DNA of 64,000 nt from the NCBI RefSeq assembly GCF_037039395.1, contig NZ_CP146242.1, positions 124,001 to 188,000 of the forward strand. Reading direction: 5' to 3'. The notes under the pieces were generated by a model, which had not been told where the DNA came from, made no database searches, and saw only the letters and a list, made by a program, of their open reading frames with translations. This stretch comes from Agrobacterium vitis (GTDB lineage: Bacteria; Pseudomonadota; Alphaproteobacteria; Rhizobiales; Rhizobiaceae). A program made the translations under genes and the position numbers. Shown piece after piece: positions 17,348 to 25,818 of this stretch (position 1 is the stretch's first letter; every line of letters begins with the position of its first letter).

Positions 17348-18229
17348 ATGAGCAAAGATAACCCAAACGACACGTCCGACCGCGATAGCCACTATGCAAC
17401 TTTGCGCCGTCAGGTGCGGGATGCAAAGCGTGAGCGCGGCGAGATTCCCACTCCGCAACCGCAAAAGCGGCGCAAGTCCAACGCCGATTGGACACCGCCG
17501 CCAATCGCCCCCGACCAGGTATTTTTATATGGCCTGCATACGGTGCGTGCTGCCCTCAACAATCCCGAACGCAAGCCGATCAAGCTGTCGCTGACCCAGA
17601 ATGCGCTGGTACGGCTGGAAATCGGCCCGGTCGATGCCCTGCCCTTTCCTGTGGAAATCGTCACGCCGCAGGATCTCGACAAGCATCTGGGACCGGAAGC
17701 CATTCACCAGGGCGTCATGCTGGAAACCCGGCCGCTGCCGCCTCGCCGTCTTGAAGCGCTGAAGGAAAGCCCGCTTTTGCTGGTGCTGGACCAGGTGACC
17801 GATCCGCATAACGTTGGGGCGATCATGCGTACCGCCGTCGCGTTCGGCGCTGGCGCGGTGATCACCACCATGCGCCACAGCCCGACCGAATCAGGCGTAC
17901 TCGCGAAATCTGCCTCCGGTGCGCTGGAATTCATTCCCTATATTCAGATCACCAATCTCGCTGATGCGCTGGGCGAATTGCACAAACTTGGTTTCGTTTC
18001 CATCGGGCTCGATTCGGAAGGGCCAAGCCCGCTGGAAGAGACATTCAGTGGCGACAAGCTGGCGTTGGTGCTGGGCTCCGAAGGCAAGGGCCTGCGCCAG
18101 AAAACCCGCGATACGGTCAATTCACTGGCCCGACTCGACATGCCCGGCGAGATCAAATCACTGAACGTGTCGAATGCGGCGGCTATCGCCTTGTATGCTT
18201 CACGCCAATTCCTGCTGCGCAAAAGCTGA
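17348..18229 (+). CDS. rlmB: 23S rRNA 2-prime-O-methyltransferase (RlmB/SpoU family)
   Basis: 293 residues. SpoU-type AdoMet-dependent enzyme that in E. coli methylates G2251 of 23S rRNA. After a basic, disordered N-terminus (about 55 residues) come the substrate-binding domain (VFLYGLHTVRAAL) and the trefoil-knot catalytic domain with motif 1 NVGAIMRTAVAFGA, motif 2 LVLGSEGKGLRQ and motif 3 SLNVSNAAAIALY. An AAGGTG site precedes the start. It is transcribed away from the tRNA-Tyr/Gly/tuf unit. The target base is inferred from the family. Confidence 0.92.
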   Translation: MSKDNPNDTSDRDSHYATLRRQVRDAKRERGEIPTPQPQKRRKSNADWTPPPIAPDQVFLYGLHTVRAALNNPERKPIKLSLTQNALVRLEIGPVDALPFPVEIVTPQDLDKHLGPEAIHQGVMLETRPLPPRRLEALKESPLLLVLDQVTDPHNVGAIMRTAVAFGAGAVITTMRHSPTESGVLAKSASGALEFIPYIQITNLADALGELHKLGFVSIGLDSEGPSPLEETFSGDKLALVLGSEGKGLRQKTRDTVNSLARLDMPGEIKSLNVSNAAAIALYASRQFLLRKS

Positions 18230-18237
18230 CATCAGAG

Positions 18238-18272
18238 CGTCGGTTCCGATGTCCCCGACCTCGGAACCGACG
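18238..18272 (+). terminator. Perfect 12-bp inverted repeat after rlmB
   Basis: CGTCGGTTCCGA and its exact complement flank an 11-nt loop, starting 9 nt after the rlmB stop. No T tract follows, so it may protect the mRNA end or be a Rho-linked stop rather than an intrinsic terminator. Nothing else is seen up to 18468. Confidence 0.45.
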
Positions 18273-18468
18273 ATCTCCCAAGCCTTCCAGGAATGCAACG
18301 CAGAGAATAGTGCCTCTGAGGCATCGCTTACCATTCCCGCCCGGTCCTACGCCAATACTGCTTGCTGATAGCGTCGCGGTAGGGTCCACATTCGGCGAGA
18401 CGTAAAAATCTTCGGAACCAATGCCCAGCCCTATGGTTGTCCTTCTGAACAGAAGAAGGAGGATAACC

Positions 18469-18660
18469 ATGCCAACCACAATTCCCGAGAGACCAGAAGG
18501 CGCACCGCGCGGCCCGCAGGGCACGCCCGGTATTCCCGATCGCAAGCAGGATGGCGCGGTAAAACCGCCAATTCAGGATCAGGGCGACACCAAAAATCCG
18601 AATGATCCGGTGCCGAGCCCGCCTTTGCTGCCAATCGGCGACCCTGCCGGAATGGCCTGA
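18469..18660 (+). CDS. Small proline/glycine-rich hypothetical protein
   Basis: 63 residues: MPTTIPERPEGAPRGPQGTP, then a disordered chain with DRKQDGAVKPP and a final PVPSPPLLPIGDPAGMA. The start is fixed by an AGGAGG site 6 nt upstream. No membrane helix or known motif. Composition (Pro, Gly, Asp) suggests an intrinsically disordered protein. Function unknown. Confidence 0.65.
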   Translation: MPTTIPERPEGAPRGPQGTPGIPDRKQDGAVKPPIQDQGDTKNPNDPVPSPPLLPIGDPAGMA

Positions 18661-18886
18661 CAATTGTCTTGGAATACTCTCCCCGGCGCATCGTGAAGCG
18701 GCGGGGATATTTTTTTGTATCGGTGGCGAGGCAATGCCATCCCGTTCATGGCAGTCGCCGACTTTGCATCCACCGATTCCTGGTCCGCTGATTTTCTGGC
18801 TTATCGTAACCATGCCGCAAGCTTTGCGTGAAATAAATGCCGCCGATCATGCATGGCTTTATCATAGCCCATGAGAGGAGGCACCC

Positions 18887-19036
18887 ATGAGCGACAATGT
18901 CATAAAATTCAGAAAACCCGTACCGCCGAAACAACCGCGCCCGGGAGTGCGCAAACTGGTGGTCGTACTCTGTGTTGTCGCGGCTTTCGCGCTCGCCTGG
19001 GCATATTTCGCGTTTATCGCCCCCGGCGGGCTTTGA
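18887..19036 (+). CDS. Small single-span membrane protein, hypothetical
   Basis: 49 residues, shorter than usual gene-calling limits. MSDNVIKFRKPVPPKQPRPG is a basic, proline-rich cytosolic tail, followed by one membrane helix (LVVVLCVVAAFALAWAYFAFI) and a short APGGL end. A strong GAGGAGG site precedes the ATG. The MSDNVI-FRKP start looks like a conserved small rhizobial protein; function unknown. It lies 63 bp from the convergent tRNA-Thr. Confidence 0.7.
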   Translation: MSDNVIKFRKPVPPKQPRPGVRKLVVVLCVVAAFALAWAYFAFIAPGGL

Positions 19037-19099
19037 AGAAAGCCGATGATGCGCCGACCATGGGATCGGCGGGAAAAGCGATAAACCTTTGTGAAAAAA

Positions 19100-19175
<76 letters not shown>

Positions 19176-19404
19176 ATTGGCGTCTGACTACCAGATTTTC
19201 GTTCGCTGTAAAGAGGCAATTGTCAAAAAGCTTTGGGCGACAGTGGCCAAAATTCATTTGTTCTGCATAGGTCTTGATTGACGGGAGAACGATGGCTTTG
19301 TCCAGACACAGCGGGATATCCGAAGCTTTCGGCAACAGGAAAACCCTTGGCACGGGCCGGACTTATCATGTACGAAGAAGGCCCTTTCCAACAGGTTTTT
19401 TCGC

Positions 19405-20178
19405 ATGGCGCGTTCCTTCCGGTCGCTTTCTTTCGTCGCAACGAACACCCCGGAGGCGCTTGCATCCCGTGAAGAGCTGATTCGAACCTATGGCTACACA
19501 CCACCCGAAGAGGCCGATGTGCTGGTTGTACTGGGCGGCGATGGCTTCATGCTGCAAAACCTGCATGACACGATGAATTCCGGGCGACTGATCTATGGCA
19601 TGAACCGGGGCAGCGTCGGCTTTCTTATGAATGATTACCGGGTGGACGATCTGCCGGAGCGAATCGCAATCGCCACCGAGAATGATTTTCATCCTCTGAA
19701 AATGACTGCCCTCAGCGAAGACGGCACGCAAACCGTCGCGCTTGCCATCAACGAGGTGTCATTGCTGCGGCAATCCTATCAGGCGGCAAAACTGAGGGTA
19801 TTGATCGACGGTCAGGAGCGCCTGGATGAGCTGATCTGTGATGGGTTGATGGTCGCGACCCCGGTCGGCTCCACCGCCTATAATCTTTCCGCCCATGGGC
19901 CGATTTTGCCGCTCGATGCGCCTCTTCTGGCGCTTACCCCCGTCTGCCCGTTTCGGCCCCGGCGCTGGCGTGGCGCCTTGCTTCCCGACCGGGTCACGGT
20001 GATGATCGAGATTCTCGAGGAACGAAAGCGCCCGGTGAATGCCGTCGCCGACAATATCGAGGTCAAGTCGGTTCTCACCGTCCAGATCGAACAGGCCAAG
20101 GACATTACGGCGCGGATATTGTCGGACCCCGATCATTCCTGGTCGGAACGAATCCTCGCCGAGCAATTTGCCAATTGA
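19405..20178 (+). CDS. nadK: NAD kinase
   Basis: 257 residues. Phosphorylates NAD to NADP in the cytosol. Family motifs: GGDGFMLQNLH (the diphosphate-binding GGDG) near residues 44-54, YGMNRGSVGFLMN, the NE pair in AINEVSLLR, and the TPVGSTAYNLSAHGP block near residue 155. Length fits the short proteobacterial form. The upstream site is weak. A secreted protein gene follows 42 bp downstream. Confidence 0.95.
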   Translation: MARSFRSLSFVATNTPEALASREELIRTYGYTPPEEADVLVVLGGDGFMLQNLHDTMNSGRLIYGMNRGSVGFLMNDYRVDDLPERIAIATENDFHPLKMTALSEDGTQTVALAINEVSLLRQSYQAAKLRVLIDGQERLDELICDGLMVATPVGSTAYNLSAHGPILPLDAPLLALTPVCPFRPRRWRGALLPDRVTVMIEILEERKRPVNAVADNIEVKSVLTVQIEQAKDITARILSDPDHSWSERILAEQFAN

Positions 20179-20220
20179 AACATTTTGTGCAGCAAAACGG
20201 GCGTAAGCCGGAGTGAACCT

Positions 20221-20766
20221 ATGCAGATGAAGGGACGCCTGGATTTTTCAGCATCCGCCACCGCTTTTGCCGTGGCACTGATGGTCTGCACCCTCACCTT
20301 TTCGTTCACGAACCGCATTGCTTTGGCACAGGAAGCCGAAACGGTGCCGCCCGCCGTGACATTCCTGATCAGCGGCGGCTATTGGGAGGATCCCGGCACG
20401 GTAAACAGCACCGGCATCGTCAAAAGCCCCGCGGTCATCGACGCAAGCAAGGACGGGACGCGGCGCGGCTATTATCGGCTCTACGCCCTGCGCCAGCCGG
20501 ATCGCACCGCCAAGGTTTTCCTCAGCCAGATGTCCGTGGCCGATCAAGGGTCACAGATTGTCGACACCGTTGAATTGCAGGAAATCACCGATCTGCATGC
20601 CTATGTCACCGATATTCGCAGCGAAGACCCCTCCGGGGTCAATCGCGGTTTCGGCCTTTCGGCGACCGTCTATCTAAAGCAAGACGCCCGCTCGAATGAT
20701 CCGGAAAGCTGGACGGTGGTGGTCGATGAATTCGGCGAAATCCAGGTCGAGCGTGAAAGCCACTGA
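20221..20766 (+). CDS. Secreted hypothetical protein
   Basis: 181 residues from MQMKGRLDFSASATAF. A long signal peptide is visible, with cleavage likely at ALA-QEAE near residue 36. The mature protein has strands such as VTFLISGGYWED and a repeated tyrosine motif RRGYYRLYALRQPDR. I do not recognise the family. The gene follows nadK and converges on pyrF with a 6-bp gap. Periplasmic location is inferred from the signal peptide. Confidence 0.7.
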   Translation: MQMKGRLDFSASATAFAVALMVCTLTFSFTNRIALAQEAETVPPAVTFLISGGYWEDPGTVNSTGIVKSPAVIDASKDGTRRGYYRLYALRQPDRTAKVFLSQMSVADQGSQIVDTVELQEITDLHAYVTDIRSEDPSGVNRGFGLSATVYLKQDARSNDPESWTVVVDEFGEIQVERESH

Positions 20767-20772
20767 GCGCAA

Positions 20773-21672
20773 TCAGACCGCTCTGCTCCTTGGCCGGCTG
20801 TAGTCATAGGCAATGGACTGCTTGAAGCCTTGCAGCCTGCCGAGGATCAACTCGGCATACGCGCCCAGGGAAAGGCTTCTGTCTTCAACCTTCGTCAGGC
20901 CGCGGGATACGGGCACCAGCAAGTCACCGGGCACGGTTCCACGCAGAGAGTGGATGGCCTGCGGATCAGCGCCTTGCGCACCCAATCCCGGTGCAAGAAT
21001 AATCGAATGGGGCATAAATTGTCTGAGGCGGCGGCCTTCCGCAGGAACCGTCGCGCCGATGACCGCCCCAATGGCACTGAGATCACCGTCCTTAATCGTG
21101 TCAGGCATAAAACCGCCGATCAACCCCGCCAGCCGGTCCGAGATAAGCTGGTTGCCCGTCATCTTGTCCTGTAGCCAGCCTGCGCCCGGATTGGAGGTGC
21201 GGCAGAGGACGAACAGGCCTTTGCCATGCGCCTGCGCTGCCTCGACAAAGGGGGCAAGCGTATCGGGCCCCATCAGCGGATTGACGGTCAGGCAATCCGC
21301 CTCGAAGTCACCGCTTCCCCCTTCAGCGCTGGGAACCAGATAGGCTTTGGCATAGGCTGACGCCGTTGCGCCGATATCGCCGCGCTTTGCATCGAGGATA
21401 ACGCCAATGCCCGACGCCCGCGCTCGTGCCATGTCCATAGACAGAGCCTTCAAGCCTTTGATGCCGCAAGCCTCGAAATAAGCCGATTGGAACTTGACGA
21501 AGCCGACATGCCCCTCGATCGTATCGAGAAGAAACTCCACATAGTCTTCGATCCAGCAGCCATCGCCATTCTCGAAGAGTGCGGGAACATCGCCAAGCGA
21601 TGGGTCAATTCCAGCGACCAGATCGCTATAGTGCTCGACATTGGCTTTGACGATTTCAGTCCATGTCGGCAT
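20773..21672 (-). CDS. pyrF: Orotidine 5-prime-phosphate decarboxylase, type 2
   Basis: 299 residues from MPTWTEIVKANVEHY. Last step of UMP synthesis. The active-site signature LDAKRGDIGATA (Asp-x-Lys-x-x-x-Asp) lies near residue 90, and LCRTSNPGAG and LAPGLGAQG are also typical of the longer, mycobacterial-type PyrF class rather than the 230-residue E. coli type. The ATG at 21672 has an AGGGGAAG site and is preferred over an in-frame TTG upstream. A TATAAT -10 box lies 35 bp upstream. Confidence 0.92.
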   Translation of the reverse strand: MPTWTEIVKANVEHYSDLVAGIDPSLGDVPALFENGDGCWIEDYVEFLLDTIEGHVGFVKFQSAYFEACGIKGLKALSMDMARARASGIGVILDAKRGDIGATASAYAKAYLVPSAEGGSGDFEADCLTVNPLMGPDTLAPFVEAAQAHGKGLFVLCRTSNPGAGWLQDKMTGNQLISDRLAGLIGGFMPDTIKDGDLSAIGAVIGATVPAEGRRLRQFMPHSIILAPGLGAQGADPQAIHSLRGTVPGDLLVPVSRGLTKVEDRSLSLGAYAELILGRLQGFKQSIAYDYSRPRSRAV

Positions 21673-21707
21673 GAGGTGCTTCCCCTTTTGCTCAAGATCC
21701 GACAATC

Positions 21708-21713
21708 ATTATA
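21708..21713 (-). promoter_or_regulatory. Probable -10 box of pyrF
   Basis: A perfect TATAAT on the minus strand, 35 bp upstream of the pyrF start. The corresponding -35 position (about 21731-21736) falls inside the prfB terminator stem and is weak. pyrF would thus restart transcription just after prfB ends. Confidence 0.5.
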
Positions 21714-21748
21714 CAAAAAAACCGCCTGAACAGAAGCTCAGACGGTTT
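21714..21748 (-). terminator. Intrinsic terminator of prfB
   Basis: AAACCG-CCTGA (21719-21729) pairs with TCAG-A-CGGTTT (21738-21748). On the minus strand the stem runs directly into seven T residues. It lies 56 bp after the prfB stop and directly upstream of the pyrF -10 box. Confidence 0.85.
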
Positions 21749-21803
21749 GCATTTCACTGCATGCAAGAGGCGCGGTACAAAATCCGCCAAACCTGGCCCG
21801 ACA

Positions 21804-22932
21804 TCAGTCGATATCGGAAACCGAATCAGCACTACCGCTGATGCGATGGGCGAGAGCGGCCTCCATGAAGGGGCTGATATCGCCGTTCAGGACATCGTCA
21901 GGCGCCGTGCTTTCAACACCGGTGCGCAGATCCTTGACCAGCTGATAGGGCTGCAACACATAGGAACGAATCTGATGGCCCCAGCCGATATCCGTTTTGG
22001 AGGCAGCCTCGGCATTCGCGGCTTCCTCGCGCTTCTTCAGCTCGACTTCGTAGAGACGGGCGCGCAACATGTCCCAGGCCTTGGCCTTGTTCTTATGCTG
22101 CGACCGTTCCTGCTGGCACGAGACCGCGATCCCGCTTGGGATATGGGTGATACGCACTGCCGAGTCGGTGGTGTTGACGTGCTGGCCGCCCGCACCGGAG
22201 GAGCGATAGGTATCGATGCGGCAATCGCTTTCGTTGATGTCGATCTGGATCGAATCATCCACCACCGGGTAGACCCAGATGGAGGAAAACGAGGTATGGC
22301 GTCGCGCATTGCTGTCGTAGGGGGAAATGCGCACCAGGCGATGCACGCCCGATTCGGTCTTCATCCAGCCATAGGCATTATGCCCCTTGACCAGGATGGT
22401 TGCCGACTTGATGCCGGCTTCTTCGCCGTCATGCACTTCCAGCAATTCCACCTTGAAACCATTGCGCTCAGCCCAGCGGGTATACATGCGCAACAGCATG
22501 TTGGCCCAGTCCTGGCTTTCCGTGCCGCCAGCACCCGAATGCACTTCGACATAGGTGTCGTTGCCATCGGCTTCACCCGAAAGCATCGCTTCGACCTGCA
22601 ATTTACCGGATTCGGCCTTGAGGGCTTTCAGGCCTTCCTCGGCCTCCTTGACGATGCTTTCGTCGCCCTCTTCCTCACCCATCTCGATCAGCTCGATATT
22701 ATCCTTCATCTGCTGTTCAAGACGGCGTACGCCGGCAATGCTGTCTTCCAACTGCTGGCGTTCGCGCATCAGCTTCTGGGCCTCAGCCGCGTCGTTCCAG
22801 AGGTTGGGGTCCTCTGCCTTGTTATTCAACCAGTCCAGTCGTCTTACCGCCTGATCCCAGTCAAAGATGCCTCCTCAGCAGGCTTATGGCCTGCTTGATT
22901 TCGTCGACGACATTTTCGATTTCGTTACGCAT
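21804..22932 (-). CDS. prfB: Peptide chain release factor 2 (programmed +1 frameshift)
   Basis: RF2 reads UGA and UAA stops. The gene is read in two frames: a 23-codon start frame [19 protein letters not shown] with RRHL (22932-22864), an in-frame UGA, then a +1 shift into [20 protein letters not shown] and on to the end, 375 residues in total. The GGQ catalytic loop is [21 protein letters not shown], and GGTESQDWA is also diagnostic. A start within the second frame would lose the conserved DWDQA segment. It is downstream of mrcA on the same strand. Confidence 0.95.
22860..22875 (-). promoter_or_regulatory. RF2 autoregulatory frameshift site
   Basis: On the minus strand AGGAGG-CAT-CTT-TGA-C: an internal Shine-Dalgarno 3 nt before CTT, then UGA followed by C. 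This is the well-known RF2 frameshift cassette (E. coli AGGGGGTATCTTTGAC). When RF2 is scarce the ribosome pauses at UGA and slips forward one base. Confidence 0.95.
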
Positions 22933-23036
22933 GGGTCCTTTTCTCGGAATCTGGTTTTTCGATATCGTGCCCGGTCCATAATTGCCGATGCCCCGGAAGT
23001 AAAGTCCGGGGCATCACTACAAGCTTGATCGTTCTG

Positions 23037-25493
23037 TTAAAACAGGCCGGGCGTTCCGGACTGAACAGCCTGATTGACCTGCGGCGAGCTTTTCATGATC
23101 TCATCCGGCTGCATATTGCTGTCCATGCCGATGACCGAGAGGCTGTCGGCCGGGCCGGTGCCGGGCTTGAACGCCTCGACAATCGTATCCGGATCGCCCT
23201 CAACCGCCGCCATGCCAGTCTTGCGGTTGACGGCAATCATCTGCATGCCATCAGGCACTTTGAACTTGCTGGGCGGTGTGCCCTTCACTGCGGTCTGCAT
23301 GAATTCATTGAACACCGGTGCCGACATCGAACCACCCGTAGCACCCCGGCCCATCGGGGTGGGATTGTCGTAACCGATATAAACACCGGCGACGATATTC
23401 GGGGTGAAGCCGACGAACCAGGTATCCTTGGCGTCATTAGTGGTCCCGGTCTTGCCTGCCACGTCGCGGTCCAGCTTGATCTTGCCATAGGCGGTGCCGC
23501 GCTGAATGACGCCCTGCATCATCGAGGTGATCTGATAGGAAGTCATCGGATCAAGCACCTGCAACCGGTTATCGGCCAGAACCGGCTCATCCTGATTGTG
23601 CCATTCGTCGGCATTGCAGCCTTCGCAGATCCGCTCTTCATGCTTGAAGATCGTCTTGCCGTAGCGGTCCTGGATCCGGTCGATCAGGGTCGGCTTGATC
23701 TGCTTGCCACCATTGGCAATCACCGCATAGGCGGAGACCATGCGCATGACAGTGGTTTCCCCTGCCCCGAGCGACATGGACAGCACGGGCTGCATGTGAT
23801 CGTAAATGCCAAAGCGTTCGGCATATTCGGCCACCAGATTCATGCCCATGTCATTGGCCAGGCGCACCGTCATCAGATTGCGCGAATGCTCGATGGCAAA
23901 GCGCAGCGTTGCCGGACCGATGGAGCCACCGCCATCGTTCTGCGGCCGCCAGACCTCGCCACCGGACACGAATTCCACCGGTGCATCGAGCACGACGGAG
24001 GCTGGCGTATAGCCGCTATCGAGCGCCGCCGCATAAACGAACGGCTTGAAGGACGAACCCGGCTGACGCATGGCCTGTGTCGCGCGGTTGAATTCCGACT
24101 GGGCGTAGGAGAAGCCGCCAACCAGCGCCAGAACGCGGCCCGTATGCGGGTCCATGGCAACGAAACCACCCTGTACTTTCGGCGGCTGCCGCAAGCGATA
24201 ATTGGTGGAGGTATCGGCGCCGATCTTTTCAGCATAGACAACGTCACCGGGCTGCAAGACACCGTCAGGCGATTTGGCCGTCTTGCGGTCGCCACGTCCC
24301 GACCGATAGGCCCAGTCCATGGCATCGGCCTTGATCGTGCCGGTCAACCGCTCCTGCACGACTTTGCCAGCGCCGTCACGATCCGGTTTCAAGCCGATCT
24401 GAACCTCGGTCTTGGAAGTAGAGAGCACGACCGCGACTTCCCATTCCGGCACGTCCGCAAGGCTTGCCACATCGGCCAGCGGCACACCCCAGTCGGAACC
24501 CATTTCAATATGGGTGATCGGGCCGCGATAGCCGCGCCGCTCGTCATAGCTCAGCAAACCATCCTGCAACGCCTTACGGGCAGCCACCTGAAGCTCTGGA
24601 TCGAGCGAGGTGCGCACGGAAAGCCCGCCTTCATACAGGGACTTGGTGCCGTATTTATCGATAATCTGACGGCGCACTTCTTCGGAAAAATAATCCGAGG
24701 CAAACACATTGCCGCCACCGCGCCTCAGGTTGACGCCCAGGTCTTCCTTCTTGGCGGTGTCGCCATCGGCCTGGCTGACGAACCCGTTTTCCACCAACCG
24801 GTCGATAACCCAATTGCGGCGCTCGATAGCAGCCTGGGTATGGCGGTAGGGGTGGTAATTGGCCGGCCCCTTGGGCAGCGAGGCGAGATAAGCGGTTTCG
24901 GCAATAGTCAGCTCGGTGACCGGCTTGTCGAAATAGGTCAGTGCAGCCGCAGCGATACCATAGGAATTCAGACCGAAGAAAATCTCGTTCAGATAAAGCT
25001 CGAGGATCTTGTCCTTGGAATAGGCTTGCTCGATGCGGAAGGAGAGAATGGCCTCCTTGATCTTGCGGTCCATGGTCTGGTCGGAGGACAGAAGAAAGTT
25101 CTTGGCAACCTGCTGGGTGATGGTCGAAGCGCCGACGGGACGGCGACCGGAGCCAAAATTCTGCAAGTTCACCAGAATGGCGCGGCCAAGACCCCAGATA
25201 TCGACACCGGGGTGGGTGTAGAAATTCTTGTCTTCCGCCGACAGGAAAGCCGCCTTCACACGATCCGGAATGGCCTGGATCGGCATGAACAGCCGCCGTT
25301 CATGGGCATATTCGGCAATCAGCGCGCCGTTACCGGCATGGACGCGGGTCATCACGGGCGGCGCATACCGGCTCAATACCTCATAATCAGGCAGATCCTT
25401 GGTAATGGTCGTCAGATAGATGGCAGCAGCGGCCGCCGCGGCAAGCGCGGCAACGGAAGCCAATCCGAAGAGATATCCAATCAGTCTTATCAT
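23037..25493 (-). CDS. mrcA: Penicillin-binding protein 1A, bifunctional
   Basis: 818 residues. Class A PBP that polymerises glycan strands and cross-links peptides at the inner membrane. One N-terminal membrane helix (about 5-28) anchors it. The GT51 glycosyltransferase domain shows EDKNFYTHPGVD and GASTITQQVAKN. The transpeptidase domain shows the SxxK serine in PGSSFKPF, the SxN motif in SRN and KTGTT. An OB-like region lies between. It is transcribed with amiC upstream and prfB downstream on the same strand. Confidence 0.96.
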   Translation of the reverse strand: MIRLIGYLFGLASVAALAAAAAAAIYLTTITKDLPDYEVLSRYAPPVMTRVHAGNGALIAEYAHERRLFMPIQAIPDRVKAAFLSAEDKNFYTHPGVDIWGLGRAILVNLQNFGSGRRPVGASTITQQVAKNFLLSSDQTMDRKIKEAILSFRIEQAYSKDKILELYLNEIFFGLNSYGIAAAALTYFDKPVTELTIAETAYLASLPKGPANYHPYRHTQAAIERRNWVIDRLVENGFVSQADGDTAKKEDLGVNLRRGGGNVFASDYFSEEVRRQIIDKYGTKSLYEGGLSVRTSLDPELQVAARKALQDGLLSYDERRGYRGPITHIEMGSDWGVPLADVASLADVPEWEVAVVLSTSKTEVQIGLKPDRDGAGKVVQERLTGTIKADAMDWAYRSGRGDRKTAKSPDGVLQPGDVVYAEKIGADTSTNYRLRQPPKVQGGFVAMDPHTGRVLALVGGFSYAQSEFNRATQAMRQPGSSFKPFVYAAALDSGYTPASVVLDAPVEFVSGGEVWRPQNDGGGSIGPATLRFAIEHSRNLMTVRLANDMGMNLVAEYAERFGIYDHMQPVLSMSLGAGETTVMRMVSAYAVIANGGKQIKPTLIDRIQDRYGKTIFKHEERICEGCNADEWHNQDEPVLADNRLQVLDPMTSYQITSMMQGVIQRGTAYGKIKLDRDVAGKTGTTNDAKDTWFVGFTPNIVAGVYIGYDNPTPMGRGATGGSMSAPVFNEFMQTAVKGTPPSKFKVPDGMQMIAVNRKTGMAAVEGDPDTIVEAFKPGTGPADSLSVIGMDSNMQPDEIMKSSPQVNQAVQSGTPGLF

Positions 25494-25818
25494 CGTGAAG
25501 CTACCGGCAATCGCTTTCGGTTCGCATACGCCTGTATGTCAAGCATCGCTTATATCGTGGCGTTTTGCATACGACGCCACCAATTACAAGTCGGGAGGCG
25601 CATTGAACACCACCACCCAGGTGTTTCCTGGTGTTGTTGTGACAATGTGCGTAAAATAGGGCCTTGCCCCTGTTACACACAGCCATTGCGATCAACTTTC
25701 ATGTTTCCGCATTATTCTTCGATAGATCGGCACGCGCAGAGGCATTCACAGTAAATACCGAGGCTTTGCCTTTAGAGCATTTCCAGGCAAAATGTATCGC
25801 GGTTTGGCGTCCCGAGCG
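25494..25818. other. amiC-mrcA spacer without a gene
   Basis: 325 bp. The part next to mrcA contains an imperfect hairpin around CACCCAGG and CCTGGTG (about 25613-25638). The half next to amiC carries a short palindromic repeat that runs up to the amiC stop. No convincing ORF with a ribosome site was found. A promoter for mrcA probably lies here. Confidence 0.5.
25775..25814. repeat. Short rhizobial palindromic repeat, copy 1
   Basis: GAGCATTTCC-AGGCAAAATG followed by CGCGGTTTGGCGTCCCGA. It aligns with 55165-55210 (same order CATTTT/C, GGCAAAA, GCG, TTGCGTC, GGAAATGCG). Elements of this form recur between genes in many Rhizobium and Agrobacterium genomes. It ends 4 bp before the amiC stop codon. 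Confidence 0.6.

Noticed and set aside
23025..25754. A 909-codon open frame opposite mrcA
   Set aside because: Antisense shadow of PBP1A; the minus-strand frame has all PBP motifs.
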